This document shows positions 17,586-27,067 of a DNA stretch of 64,000 bases, piece by piece. The notes beneath the pieces are model-generated. The model made no database searches and had not been told where the DNA came from. It worked only from the letters and a program-made list of their open reading frames with translations. This DNA comes from CAVOOW01 sp963697675. Its GTDB lineage: Bacteria; Actinomycetota; Actinomycetes; JACCUZ01. Numbering within the stretch: the stretch's first letter is position 1; each line of letters begins with the position of its first letter. The position numbers and the translations under genes were made by a program. The stretch is taken from positions 124,001 through 188,000 of the forward strand of contig CAVOOW010000005.1 of the NCBI GenBank assembly GCA_963697675.1, read 5' to 3'.

Positions 17586-18089
17586 GTGGACAGCAAGGAC
17601 CGTGACGCGTTCGACGACTTCGCCCGCGGGCGGATGCGCGAGCTGCTGCGTTTCGCCCACGTCCTGACCGGTGACGCCGACCGGGCCGCCGACCTCGTGC
17701 AGGACGCGCTCGAGCGCACGCTGATGGCCTGGCCGCGCATCGAACGCAAGGACGACCCCGAGGGATACGTGCGCCGGGCCATCGTCAACCGGCACGTCAG
17801 CGTGTGGCGCCGGCTGCGGCGGGAGCGGCTGGTCGCCGAGACCCCGGATCAGGCGTACGACGACGCGGGCGGGCGGGACGCTGAACTGTGGGCCGCGCTT
17901 GCCACCCTCCCGCCCCGTCAGCGAGCCGTACTGGTCCTGCGTTACTACGAGGACATGTCCGAGGCGGACTGCGCCGCGGTGATGGGCTGCTCGGTCGGCA
18001 CCGTCAAGAGCCAAGCCTGGAAGGCGATCGCGCGGCTGCGCGCCAACGTCAGCACCGATCAAGAGGGAATCCGGTCATGGACCAACTAG
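17586..18089 (+). CDS. ECF RNA polymerase sigma factor (SigE-like family)
   Basis: 167 residues from GTG 17586 behind AAGAAGGG. Region 2 (residues about 8-70) contains FAHVLTGDADRAADLVQDAL; region 4 (about 100-155) contains LPPRQRAVLVLRYYEDMSEA and an HTH ending GTVKSQAWKAIARL. This is the SigE-type ECF subfamily common in actinomycetes. Its stop overlaps the next gene by 13 bases, so the membrane protein that follows is its likely partner. Confidence 0.92.
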   Translation: MDSKDRDAFDDFARGRMRELLRFAHVLTGDADRAADLVQDALERTLMAWPRIERKDDPEGYVRRAIVNRHVSVWRRLRRERLVAETPDQAYDDAGGRDAELWAALATLPPRQRAVLVLRYYEDMSEADCAAVMGCSVGTVKSQAWKAIARLRANVSTDQEGIRSWTN

Positions 18090-19390
18090 AACCAGACCGC
18101 ATCGAACGTGAGCTGCGCGACGTGCTGACGCACGAGCGGCGCGCACTGAGCCCCGACATGGTGTCCCTTGACGCTGTGTACGCCGGCGCGGCGCGGCGCC
18201 GTCGCCGACGTACCGCTGTGGTCGCTGCGGCGGGTGCCTTCGTACTACTCGCCGGTGCCGCCATCCCGCTCTCGATCCTGCTGCTCGAGGACGACCAGCC
18301 ACGCGTTCCGCTCCAGACCACTGCGAGCGTCGGACCGACCGAGCAGACACCGCAGCGCACGCCGACCACGTCACCGTCGTCACCGTCGTCACCCGAACCG
18401 TCCGTCACGTCGTCCACGATCCCGCCCGCCGGCCCGGCGTGGGACGGCGCCCGCGTGCTGTCGATGACGGCCACCAGCACCCGTACCATCGTCGTCCTCG
18501 GTGCGCTCGGCAACACCGGCAGCTGCACACCACCCGACTGCGTGCGTCTCGCGCAGAGTCGTGACGGCGGAAGGACATTCAGCGCGCTGTCCATCCCCGA
18601 CGACGCCTTGGCCGGAGGCACCGGCGCAACGTTGCGACGCAGCGCGACCAACGTGCGGTTCGGCAGCTCGCGGGACGGTTGGCTCTATGGCGACGGGCTG
18701 TGGGCGACCCACGACGGTGGCTCGTCGTGGCACGCGGTCCCGATGAGCGGTGGCGTCAGCAGCCTCGCCGCGGCGCACGGTGTGGTCTGGGCGCTGGTCA
18801 GTGCCAACCGCGGAAACGACCAGCACCTCTGGAGGTCAGCGGTCGGGTCCGACTCGTGGACGCGGGTCCCCGACGTCACGGTCCCCGCGACCGGCGACGT
18901 GACGGTGTTCGGCTCGCGAGTGATCGTGCTCGGCGCCGGGCCGACCTCGAAGGTGTGGGTCAGCAAGGACGGCTCAACGTTTTCCGCTCACCCGAGCGGG
19001 TGCACGTCGGCCATGGCCGCGCAGCTCTCTGCCAGCGGCTCGCTGTGGGCCAAGTGCGTGACCGGCATGGCGTCGTACGTCGTGACCTCGGCTGACGGCG
19101 TGCACTGGAGCCAGGTGCCCGTCAGCCAGGACGGCGGAGCAGCGCCGAACAGCCTCACTCTCGGCGCTCGCGGCCCCGACGACGCCATCCTCGCTCTGGA
19201 CGCGAGCCAGCCGATCGTCGACCTGCATGCCGACGGCACCCAGCAAGCCGTGAGCCGGCCGCCCGCTCTGGGCGCCAGCATCGACTACCTCGGCTTCACC
19301 TCCCCGAGCGTCGGCTACGCGATCGACGGAACCCATCTGTGGCGCACCAGCGACGGCGGCGACACGTGGACCCGCCTGCGCATCAGCTGA
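18077..19390 (+). CDS. Membrane-anchored sigma-factor partner with propeller-like exterior
   Basis: 437 residues from ATG 18077, overlapping the sigma gene. Residues 1-52 are cytosolic (ERELRDVLTHERRALSPDM, then an Arg cluster), residues 53-75 are a transmembrane helix (VVAAAGAFVLLAGAAIPL), then a Thr/Ser/Pro linker of about 45 residues. The exterior part has repeated S/D-x-DGG-x-x-W motifs (SRDGGRTF, THDGGSSW, TSDGGDTW), the Asp-box pattern of BNR/sialidase-type propellers. By position it is probably an anti-sigma factor, though no classical zinc motif is seen. Confidence 0.75.
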   Translation: MDQLEPDRIERELRDVLTHERRALSPDMVSLDAVYAGAARRRRRRTAVVAAAGAFVLLAGAAIPLSILLLEDDQPRVPLQTTASVGPTEQTPQRTPTTSPSSPSSPEPSVTSSTIPPAGPAWDGARVLSMTATSTRTIVVLGALGNTGSCTPPDCVRLAQSRDGGRTFSALSIPDDALAGGTGATLRRSATNVRFGSSRDGWLYGDGLWATHDGGSSWHAVPMSGGVSSLAAAHGVVWALVSANRGNDQHLWRSAVGSDSWTRVPDVTVPATGDVTVFGSRVIVLGAGPTSKVWVSKDGSTFSAHPSGCTSAMAAQLSASGSLWAKCVTGMASYVVTSADGVHWSQVPVSQDGGAAPNSLTLGARGPDDAILALDASQPIVDLHADGTQQAVSRPPALGASIDYLGFTSPSVGYAIDGTHLWRTSDGGDTWTRLRIS

Positions 19391-19406
19391 GCGCCGCGGC
19401 GGGCCG

Positions 19407-20231
19407 TCACTTCAGCAGGAGCTTCTCCAGGCGACGGCCGGTGACCCAGACCCCCACGACCCCGAGGACCACCAGAACCACGACGTGCACAACCGACGAT
19501 GCACCGACGGCACCGGTGGTGAGCTCTCTGACCAACGCCGCGGCGTGGTAGAGCGGCGAGAGCTGCACAAGCCACTGGAGCGAGGGCGGATAGACCGACA
19601 GCGGGAAGAACGTCGCCGAGAACAGGAACATCGGCAAGGTGGCGAGGGTGATGTATTCGAAGTCCTGCCAGGACTTCATGAATGTCGTGCAGGCCATGCC
19701 GATCGCCGCGAACGCGAAGCCGATGAGAATCGCCGCCGGCAGCACCAGCACTGCCCACCACGAGGAGACGAGACCCATGACGAGCATCACGACGAAGAAC
19801 GTGCCGGAGTAGAACCCGCCGCGCAGCAGCGCCCACCCGATCTCGCCGGCCGCGATGTCGACAGGCGTCACCGGTGTCGACAGGATCGAGTCATAGAGCT
19901 TGTCGTACTTCAGCTTGAAGAAGACGTTGAACGTCGCGTCGTAGAGCGCCCCGTTCATGGCGCTCGAGGCCAACATCGCCGGCGCGATGAACGCGGTGTA
20001 GCTGACCACCTTGCCGCCGGGCAGCTCGACGTCGCCGACCAGCTGTGCGACCCCGACTCCGACCGAGAGCAGGTAGAAGAGTGGTTCGAGGATGCCGGAG
20101 AGCAGCACGACCCAGCCCGCACGGTAGACCCGCGCGTTGCGCTCGATGAGAAACCGGGCGTGCCCGCTGCCGAGCAGACGTCGCGCAGACGTCGGCGGCA
20201 CGACCCTGAACGGAAGAGTCTGGGTCGCCAT
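19407..20231 (-). CDS. ABC-2 type export permease
   Basis: 274 residues from ATG 20231 (TGATG overlap with the upstream permease). Six hydrophobic segments and the ABC-2 signature region FSATFFPLSVYPPSLQWLV are visible. It is the second of two related permeases followed on the transcript order by none; the ATPase gene (21055-22053) is transcribed first. The set resembles NodI/NodJ or drug-export DrrAB systems. Cargo is unknown. It converges on the propeller gene, 16 bases away. Confidence 0.88.
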   Translation of the reverse strand: MATQTLPFRVVPPTSARRLLGSGHARFLIERNARVYRAGWVVLLSGILEPLFYLLSVGVGVAQLVGDVELPGGKVVSYTAFIAPAMLASSAMNGALYDATFNVFFKLKYDKLYDSILSTPVTPVDIAAGEIGWALLRGGFYSGTFFVVMLVMGLVSSWWAVLVLPAAILIGFAFAAIGMACTTFMKSWQDFEYITLATLPMFLFSATFFPLSVYPPSLQWLVQLSPLYHAAALVRELTTGAVGASSVVHVVVLVVLGVVGVWVTGRRLEKLLLK

Positions 20232-21055
20232 CAGTTCTCCAGCCGGCGCCGGAAGCACCGCAGCGCGAGCACGTAGCCGGCGACGATCCAGGCGGACAGG
20301 TAGAGCAGGTGGACGACGGCCATGCCGGCGCTCGCCTGCCCGAGCGAGAGGTCGCGGCAAAGGTCGACCCCGTGCCAGAGCGGCACCGCCCAAGCGATCG
20401 GTTGCAACGCGTCGGGCAGCTGGCTGATCGGGAAGAACGTCCCCGAGAACAGGAACATGGGAACGATGCCGAAGCGGAACAGCATCGCGAACCCTCTCGG
20501 GTCGTCACGGCTGACCGAGAAGGCGAAGATCGGTGTCGCGTAGGCGAGTCCGGTCAGGACGGCGACCGGCAGCGTGAGTGCTCCCCAGCCGGATTGGATA
20601 GCACCGAACAGAGCCATCACGACCAGGAATGCCGCGCTGGTGATCACCAGGCGCAGCGCAACGAACAACAGGTGACCCACGAGGATGTCGACCGGGCGCA
20701 GTGGCGTCGCGAGCTGGGCGTGATATTGCCGCTGCCACTTGACCGCGCCGAGCACCGGCCAGGTCGACTCGAACGCGGCTGTCTGCATGGCCTGGGCAGC
20801 GAGCAGGCCCGGGGCGATGAAGGCGAGATAGCTCGCGCCGGACAACGACGACGCACCGGAGCCGTCGTCGACCAGGGTGCCGAGCCCCAGCCCCATGGCA
20901 GCAAGGAACCCGAGCGGCTGGAGCACCGTCGAGATCGCCGTCCCACGCCAGGTGCGGCGGTACTGCGTCAGCCAGTAGGCGAACGCCCGACCGACCGTCG
21001 CGTAGGCCGGCGGAGCAGGCGGAATGGCGATGACCGCGCTTGCTGTCTCGGTCAT
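20231..21055 (-). CDS. ABC-2 type export permease
   Basis: 274 residues from ATG 21055, overlapping the ATPase stop. Like its neighbour it has six hydrophobic segments and FSGTFFPISQLPDALQPIAW near the C-terminus. Its equal length and similar layout suggest the two permeases arose by duplication and form a heterodimer with two copies of the ATPase. Confidence 0.88.
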   Translation of the reverse strand: MTETASAVIAIPPAPPAYATVGRAFAYWLTQYRRTWRGTAISTVLQPLGFLAAMGLGLGTLVDDGSGASSLSGASYLAFIAPGLLAAQAMQTAAFESTWPVLGAVKWQRQYHAQLATPLRPVDILVGHLLFVALRLVITSAAFLVVMALFGAIQSGWGALTLPVAVLTGLAYATPIFAFSVSRDDPRGFAMLFRFGIVPMFLFSGTFFPISQLPDALQPIAWAVPLWHGVDLCRDLSLGQASAGMAVVHLLYLSAWIVAGYVLALRCFRRRLEN

Positions 21056-22053
21056 CAGTCGACCAGCGTGCGGCCGGTGAGCCGCAGGAAGACGTCTTCG
21101 AGCGTCGACCGGCGCACGAGCACGGACACAGGAACGACACCGCTTCGGTGTACGACGGCGTTGGCCTCGTCGCCGTCCTCGGAGTAGAGCAGCACGCGGT
21201 CAGGCAGCACCTCGATCCGCTGCACCAGGCCCACGAGGTCGCCGTCGAGTGCCTGCTGGGAGAGCTTCTCGCCGGCTGTCTCGTTCTCGCCGGGCGGGAA
21301 GCGCAGCTCCACCACCTCGCGGGTCGACCACTCGCGGATGAGCTGGGCCGGCGAGCCCTCGGCGGCAATCCGGCCGCCGTCCATGACGACCAGGCGGTCG
21401 CACAGCTGCTCGGCCTCATCCATGTAGTGCGTCGTCAGCACGAGGGTCACGCCCTGCTGCTTGAGCCGGAACAACCGGTCCCAGAGCGCATGGCGGGCCT
21501 GCGGGTCGAGGCCGGTCGTCGGTTCGTCGAGCAGCAGCATGTCCGGCTGGTTGATCAGGGAGCGGGCGATGGTGAGCCGGCGCTTCATGCCGCCCGACAG
21601 CGGCTCCACCTTGCTCGACCCGCGTTCACTCAGCTGTACGAAGTCGAGCAGCTCATCGGTCCGCTCAGCGGCAACGTGGCGCGACAGGCCGAAATAGCGT
21701 CCGTACACCAACAGGTTTTCGCGGACGGTGAGCTCCACGTCGAGGGTGTCCTCCTGCGGGACGACGCCGAGCCGGGCGCGGATCCGCGGCCCGTCGGTGC
21801 GAGGATCGAGGCCGAGCACTCGCAGCTCACCCTCGGTGGCAGGCGAGACACAGCCGATCATGCGCATCGTCGAGGACTTGCCGGCTCCGTTGGGGCCGAG
21901 GAAGCCGAACGCCTCGCCACGGTGGACGTCGACGTCGATGCCGTCGACCGCGGTGAAGTCGCCGAAGCGCTTCACCAGCCCGCGGGCGTGGATCAGCGGC
22001 AGTTCTTCGGCAGGGCTGGGCACGTAGCCCACACTAGGTCGAGGCTCCGACAA
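21055..22053 (-). CDS. ABC transporter ATP-binding protein (NodI/DrrA type)
   Basis: 332 residues. Walker A GPNGAGKS (about 52-59), signature LSGGMKRR, Walker B LLLDEP and the switch LTTHYMDEAEQ are present, with the C-terminal extension of about 90 residues found in DrrA-like exporters. It is the first gene of a three-gene operon with overlapping stops and starts. The 5' flank abuts the region of 72-bp hairpin repeats. Confidence 0.93.
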   Translation of the reverse strand: MSEPRPSVGYVPSPAEELPLIHARGLVKRFGDFTAVDGIDVDVHRGEAFGFLGPNGAGKSSTMRMIGCVSPATEGELRVLGLDPRTDGPRIRARLGVVPQEDTLDVELTVRENLLVYGRYFGLSRHVAAERTDELLDFVQLSERGSSKVEPLSGGMKRRLTIARSLINQPDMLLLDEPTTGLDPQARHALWDRLFRLKQQGVTLVLTTHYMDEAEQLCDRLVVMDGGRIAAEGSPAQLIREWSTREVVELRFPPGENETAGEKLSQQALDGDLVGLVQRIEVLPDRVLLYSEDGDEANAVVHRSGVVPVSVLVRRSTLEDVFLRLTGRTLVD

Positions 22054-22155
22054 CCTGCCTCCGCATTAATCCGAGACGTCTTCATTTCCCGGTGGGGAGA
22101 TCCGCGCCAGGACCAAAAGCCAGGACGGGTACGAAGCCGTCTCCCGCATTCGGCT

Positions 22156-22437
22156 GGGCATGCGCGAATTGCTGGGGTCAGAGCCCCGGCGAATCGCGCA
22201 TGCCTCACCGGGCTGTCGGATTCGGCTGGGCATGCGCGAATTGCTGGGGTCAGAGCCCCGGCGAATCGCGCATGCCTCACCGGGCTGTCGGATTCGCGCG
22301 GGCATGCGCGAATTGCTGGGGTCAGAGCCCCGGCGAATCGCGCATGCCTCACCGGGCTGTCGGATTCGCGCGGGCATGCGCGAATTGCTGGGGTCAGAGC
22401 CCCGGCGAATCGCGCATGCCTCACCGGGCTGTCGGTG
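22156..22437. repeat. Four 72-bp tandem repeats, each with a 46-nt hairpin
   Basis: Copies begin at 22156, 22228, 22300 and 22372 (the last truncated near 22437). Each holds GCATGCGCGA paired perfectly with TCGCGCATGC, a near-continuous inner stem (GCTGGGG with CCCCGGC) and the hexaloop TCAGAG: about 19 pairs with one A-A mismatch, at 22158-22203, 22230-22275, 22302-22347 and 22374-22419. The 26-base spacers are identical except at a few bases near their end. A partial spacer precedes copy 1. The array fills most of the 404-base gap between the leftward ABC operon and lhr. No coding function is likely. Confidence 0.95.
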
Positions 22438-22457
22438 GGGGGAGCAAGAATGGGGCG

Positions 22458-25400
22458 GTGACCTCCCCCGAGCCACTCGCCGACTTCTCGACCGCCACAC
22501 GGGCCTGGTTCGAGGGGTCCTTCCAGGCGGCGACACCTGCCCAGACGGGTGCCTGGCAGGCCATCGCGCGAGGCGACAACGCGCTGGTCGTGGCGCCCAC
22601 CGGCTCGGGCAAGACGCTCGCCGCGTTCCTCTGGTCGATCGACCGGCTGGCCAGCACGCCGCGCCCCGAACAGGCACAGCGCCGTTGCCGGGTCCTCTAC
22701 GTCTCTCCGATGAAGGCTCTCGCCGTCGATGTCGAGCGCAACCTCCGCGCGCCGCTGACCGGCATCCGGCACGCCGCCACGCGCCTGGGCCTGCCGGAGC
22801 CCGATCTCACCGTGGCGACCCGGTCGGGCGACACCCCGGCCGACGAGCGGCGACGCTTCGGCCGAACCCCGCCCGACATCCTCATCACGACACCGGAGTC
22901 GCTTTTCCTGATCCTCACGTCCCAGGCCCGCGAGTCACTGCGCGGTGTCGAGACGGTGATCGTCGACGAGGTGCACGCCGTCGCCGGCACCAAGCGGGGC
23001 GCGCACCTGGCGCTCTCGCTCGAACGACTCGACGCGCTGCTCGACCGGCCCGCCCAGCGCATCGGCCTGTCCGCGACGGTCCGCCCGGTCGACGAGGTCG
23101 CCCGCTTCCTCGGCGGTGCACAGGACGTCACCGTCGTGCAGCCCCCCGCGACCAAGACGTTCGAGCTCGAGGTCGTCGTGCCGGTCGAGGACATGAGCGA
23201 GCTCGGTCAGCCCACGGGTGAGGTCAGCGGGTCGGCCTCCGGTGCCGAGGTGCACACCTCGATCTGGCCACACGTCGAGGAGCGCATCGTCGACCTCGTA
23301 CAGGCTCACCGATCGACCATCGTCTTCGCCAACTCGCGACGGCTGGCCGAACGACTGTGCGCGCGCCTCAACGAGATCGTCTGGGAACGCGAGGAGGGCC
23401 AACAGCTTCCGCCGCCGGGTGCGATGCAGCCGGCCGCGGTGATGGCACAGTCCGGAGCCTCCCGAGGCGTGCGCTCGGAGATCGCGCGAGCGCACCACGG
23501 TTCGGTGTCCAAGGAGCAGCGCGGCGAGATCGAGGAAGCACTCAAGGCGGGCCGGCTGCCGGCGGTGGTGGCCACGTCCTCGCTCGAGCTCGGCATCGAC
23601 ATGGGCGCGGTCGACCTCGTCATCCAGGTCGAGTCGCCGCCGTCGGTTGCCAGTGGCCTGCAGCGGGTCGGGCGGGCGGGCCATCAGGTCGGTGCGGTCT
23701 CGCGCGGTGTCATCTTCCCCAAGTACCGGGGCGACCTCGTGCAGACCGCAGTGGTCGTCGAACGGATGCGCGACGGCGCCATCGAAGCGACTCGCTATCC
23801 ACGCAACCCGCTCGACGTCCTCGCGCAGCAGGTGGTCGCGATGGTTTCCGTCGACGAGTGGCAGGTCGATGAGATGTACGACACCGTTCGCCGCGCGGCG
23901 AACTACGGAGGCCTGCCGCGTTCCGCGTACGAGTCCGTGCTGGACATGGTGTCCGGCCGCTATCCGTCCGACGAGTTCGCCGAGCTGCGACCACGCCTGG
24001 TGTGGGACCGGGTGGCCGGCACGCTGACCGGCCGGCCGGGCGCGCAACGCCTGGCCGTGACCAGCGGCGGCACCATCCCCGACCGCGGGCTGTTCGGCGT
24101 CTTCCTGGTCGGCGAGAAGGGCTCCCGGGTCGGCGAGCTCGACGAGGAGATGGTCTACGAGTCACGTGTCGGAGACGTCTTCACACTCGGATCGACCGCC
24201 TGGCGCATCGAGGACATCACTCATGACCGCGTGCTCGTCACGCCCGCTCCCGGCCAGCCGGGCAGGCTGCCCTTCTGGAAGGGCGACACGCTCGGCCGTC
24301 CGGCAGAGCTCGGCCGGGCCCTCGGTGCCTTCGTCCGCGAGCTGGGGGGTCTGACTCCGGCCAAGGCTCGGGCCAGGGTGCTTGCCGCGGGGCTGGACCC
24401 ATGGGCGGCCGACAACCTGCTCGCCTACCTGCGCGAGCAGCGCGAGGCCACCGGCCACCTGCCCGACGACCGCACGATCGTCGTCGAGCGATTCCGTGAC
24501 GAGCTCGGCGACTGGCGCATCGCGATCCACTCACCGTTCGGCGCGAAGCTGCATGCTCCGTGGGCGCTGGCCATCGCCGCCCGGCTGCGCGAACGCTATG
24601 GCGTCGACGTGCAGGCGATGCACGCCGACGACGGCATCGTGCTGCGACTGCCGGACACCGAGTTCACCGACGACGCGGTGCCGCCACAGGGCGACGTCGG
24701 GGTGTTCGCGTCCGACGAGATCGAGGCGCTCGTCACGGCTGAGGTCGGTGGATCGGCGCTGTTCGCCTCGCGGTTCCGCGAGTGCGCGGCCCGGGCCCTG
24801 CTGCTCCCCCGCCGCAACCCCGGTCGACGTACGCCTCTCTGGCAACAGCGACAACGCTCGGCCCAGCTGCTCTCGGTGGCGAGCGACTACGGGTCGTTCC
24901 CGGTTGTCCTCGAGACGATGCGCGAGTGTCTGCAGGACGTCTTCGACGTGCCCGGCCTCGTCGCGCTGATGCGCGACATCGAGGAACGGCACGTGCAGTT
25001 CGTCGAGGTCGAGACCTCACAGCCCTCGCCGTTCGCGCGGTCGCTGCTGTTCGGCTACGTCGCGCAGTTCCTCTACGAAGGCGACTCCCCGCTGGCCGAG
25101 CGGCGAGCCGCTGCGCTGGCACTCGACTCCACGCTGCTCGCCGAGCTGCTCGGCCAGCAGGGCTACGGCGCGCTGCGCGAGCTGCTCGACCCCGAGACCG
25201 TCGTCGCGCTCGAACGCGACCTGCAGCGGCTGTCCGACGAACGACGGGCGCGAGACCTCGAAGGCGTCGCCGACCTGCTCCGGATGCTCGGTCCGCTGTC
25301 CACCGACGAGGCCGTTGCCCGCGGCGCGACCCCCGGGTGGCTGGCCGGCCTGGAGGAGGCCCGGCGGGCGATCCGGGTGCGGGTGGCCGGCGAGGAACGG

Positions 25401-27065
25401 TGGGCGGCCGTCGAGGACGCCGGGCGGCTGCGTGACGCGCTCGGCGCGCCGTTGCCGATGGGCGTGCCGGACGCGTTTCTCGAGCCGCTGCGCGACCCGC
25501 TCGGCGACCTGGTGGCGCGCTATGCCCGCACCCATGTGCCGTTCACTGCCGCCACCCTTGCCGCCCGGCTGGGCCTCGGCCGCGCCGTCGTCGGCCACGC
25601 GCTCGCGCGGCTCGTGGCGACCGGCCGGGTGGTCGAAGGCGAGTTCCTGCCCGGCGGTGCCGGCACGGAGTGGTGCGACGCCGAGGTGCTGCGGACGCTT
25701 CGTCGCCGCTCGCTCGCGGCCCTGCGCAAGGAGGTCGAGCCGGTCCCGCCCGGCGCGCTCGGCCGGTTCCTGCCCGCCTGGCAGAACGTCGGCGGCCGGC
25801 TGCGAGGCGTCGACGGCGTGCTGCGAGTGGTCGAGCAGCTGCAAGGAGCGGCGGTGCCCGCGTCTGCCCTCGAGTCGCTCGTGCTGCCGGCCCGCGTCGC
25901 CGACTACTCCCCCGCGATGCTCGACCAGCTCTGCGCCGCGGGCGAGGTCGTGTGGGCGGGGCACGGATCGCTGCCCGGCTCCGACGGCTGGGTGTCGCTC
26001 CACCTGGCCGACACCGCGGCGCTGACCCTGCCCGACGCCGACCCCGACGCGGTGTCCACCCCTGCGCACGAGGCGCTGCTCGCCGCGCTGTCCGGCGGCG
26101 GCGCGTTCTTCTTCCGCCAGCTGTCCGACGCCGCCGGCGCGACCGACGACGGCGAGACGCTCGCCGCGCTCTGGGACCTGAGCTGGGGTGGGCACATCTC
26201 GGGCGACACCCTGGCCCCCGTCCGCGCGGTGCTCGGCGGCCGCGGCAGCCACCGTCCGCGACCGCCCACTCCCCGCGGGCGCTACGGCCGGGGCCGCCCG
26301 GCCATGCCCGCCCGCTCCGGCCCGCCGAGCGCGGTCGGGCGGTGGTCGGCGCTGCCCGACCGCGAGCCCGACCCGACGCGGCGCGCGCACACGCTGGCCG
26401 AGACCCTGCTCGACCGGCACGGCGTCGTCATTCGCGGCGCCGTCATGAGCGAACGGGCGCCGGGCGGGTTCGCCGCCGTCTATCGGGTGCTCAAGGCCTT
26501 CGAAGAGAGCGGGCGGTGCCGACGCGGCTACTTCGTCGAGGGTCTCGGTGCTGCGCAGTTCGCCGTCTCGGGAGCAGTCGACAGGCTGCGCACGATGGCA
26601 GCGGAGGCCGAGCGTTTCCAGGAGACGTCGTACGACGCCGCCGGTGCGGCCGCTGCCACCTCGCGCGCCCTGCTGCTCGCCGCCACCGACCCCGCCAACC
26701 CGTTCGGAGCTGCCCTGCCGTGGCCCACCCGCGGCGAGGACGCGGCCGGCAGCGGCACCGGCACTGGCACCGGGCATCGGCCGGGTCGCAAGGCCGGCGC
26801 CCTCGTCGTGCTGGTGGACGGCGAGCTCGCCGTCTACGTCGAGCGCGGCGGCCGGACCCTGCTGACCTTCACCGGGGAGGCCGGCCCGCTCCAGCTCGCC
26901 GTGGACGCGCTGGCGCTCGCCGTGCGCGACGGTCATCTCGGCCGGATCACGGTGGAGCGGGCCGACGGGGTGGGGGTGCTCGGCCGAGGAGGCAGCCCGC
27001 TGGGCACGGCACTCGAGTCGGCGGGCTTCCATGCCACACCTCGGGGCCTGCGACTGCGGAAGTAG
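22458..27065 (+). CDS. lhr: Lhr-family ATP-dependent helicase
   Basis: Large superfamily 2 DNA helicase (3'-5', active on RNA:DNA hybrids in mycobacterial relatives), 1535 residues from GTG 22458. Motif I APTGSGKT (46-53), motif II DEVH, motif III SAT and motif VI QRVGRAGH are visible, followed by the Lhr winged-helix core (PRSAYESVLDMVSGRYPS) and the long C-terminal Lhr domain. The frame stays open upstream through the repeats, but family homology begins at FSTATRAWFEGSF. Intact over 4.6 kb. It ends two bases from the convergent polymerase gene. Confidence 0.95.
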   Translation: MTSPEPLADFSTATRAWFEGSFQAATPAQTGAWQAIARGDNALVVAPTGSGKTLAAFLWSIDRLASTPRPEQAQRRCRVLYVSPMKALAVDVERNLRAPLTGIRHAATRLGLPEPDLTVATRSGDTPADERRRFGRTPPDILITTPESLFLILTSQARESLRGVETVIVDEVHAVAGTKRGAHLALSLERLDALLDRPAQRIGLSATVRPVDEVARFLGGAQDVTVVQPPATKTFELEVVVPVEDMSELGQPTGEVSGSASGAEVHTSIWPHVEERIVDLVQAHRSTIVFANSRRLAERLCARLNEIVWEREEGQQLPPPGAMQPAAVMAQSGASRGVRSEIARAHHGSVSKEQRGEIEEALKAGRLPAVVATSSLELGIDMGAVDLVIQVESPPSVASGLQRVGRAGHQVGAVSRGVIFPKYRGDLVQTAVVVERMRDGAIEATRYPRNPLDVLAQQVVAMVSVDEWQVDEMYDTVRRAANYGGLPRSAYESVLDMVSGRYPSDEFAELRPRLVWDRVAGTLTGRPGAQRLAVTSGGTIPDRGLFGVFLVGEKGSRVGELDEEMVYESRVGDVFTLGSTAWRIEDITHDRVLVTPAPGQPGRLPFWKGDTLGRPAELGRALGAFVRELGGLTPAKARARVLAAGLDPWAADNLLAYLREQREATGHLPDDRTIVVERFRDELGDWRIAIHSPFGAKLHAPWALAIAARLRERYGVDVQAMHADDGIVLRLPDTEFTDDAVPPQGDVGVFASDEIEALVTAEVGGSALFASRFRECAARALLLPRRNPGRRTPLWQQRQRSAQLLSVASDYGSFPVVLETMRECLQDVFDVPGLVALMRDIEERHVQFVEVETSQPSPFARSLLFGYVAQFLYEGDSPLAERRAAALALDSTLLAELLGQQGYGALRELLDPETVVALERDLQRLSDERRARDLEGVADLLRMLGPLSTDEAVARGATPGWLAGLEEARRAIRVRVAGEERWAAVEDAGRLRDALGAPLPMGVPDAFLEPLRDPLGDLVARYARTHVPFTAATLAARLGLGRAVVGHALARLVATGRVVEGEFLPGGAGTEWCDAEVLRTLRRRSLAALRKEVEPVPPGALGRFLPAWQNVGGRLRGVDGVLRVVEQLQGAAVPASALESLVLPARVADYSPAMLDQLCAAGEVVWAGHGSLPGSDGWVSLHLADTAALTLPDADPDAVSTPAHEALLAALSGGGAFFFRQLSDAAGATDDGETLAALWDLSWGGHISGDTLAPVRAVLGGRGSHRPRPPTPRGRYGRGRPAMPARSGPPSAVGRWSALPDREPDPTRRAHTLAETLLDRHGVVIRGAVMSERAPGGFAAVYRVLKAFEESGRCRRGYFVEGLGAAQFAVSGAVDRLRTMAAEAERFQETSYDAAGAAAATSRALLLAATDPANPFGAALPWPTRGEDAAGSGTGTGTGHRPGRKAGALVVLVDGELAVYVERGGRTLLTFTGEAGPLQLAVDALALAVRDGHLGRITVERADGVGVLGRGGSPLGTALESAGFHATPRGLRLRK

Positions 27066-27067
27066 CG

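Noticed and set aside
22156..22437. CRISPR array
   Set aside because: The spacers are the same sequence in every unit apart from a few bases, the period is 72, and no cas gene is present.
22092..22457. Open reading frame continuing from lhr upstream through the 72-bp repeats
   Set aside because: 72 is a multiple of three, so the repeat stays open by arithmetic. Family homology starts at FSTATRAWFEGSF, and a GTG at 22458 gives the normal length.
25017..27032. 671-codon leftward frame antisense to lhr
   Set aside because: Compositional shadow of lhr, which has complete helicase motifs.
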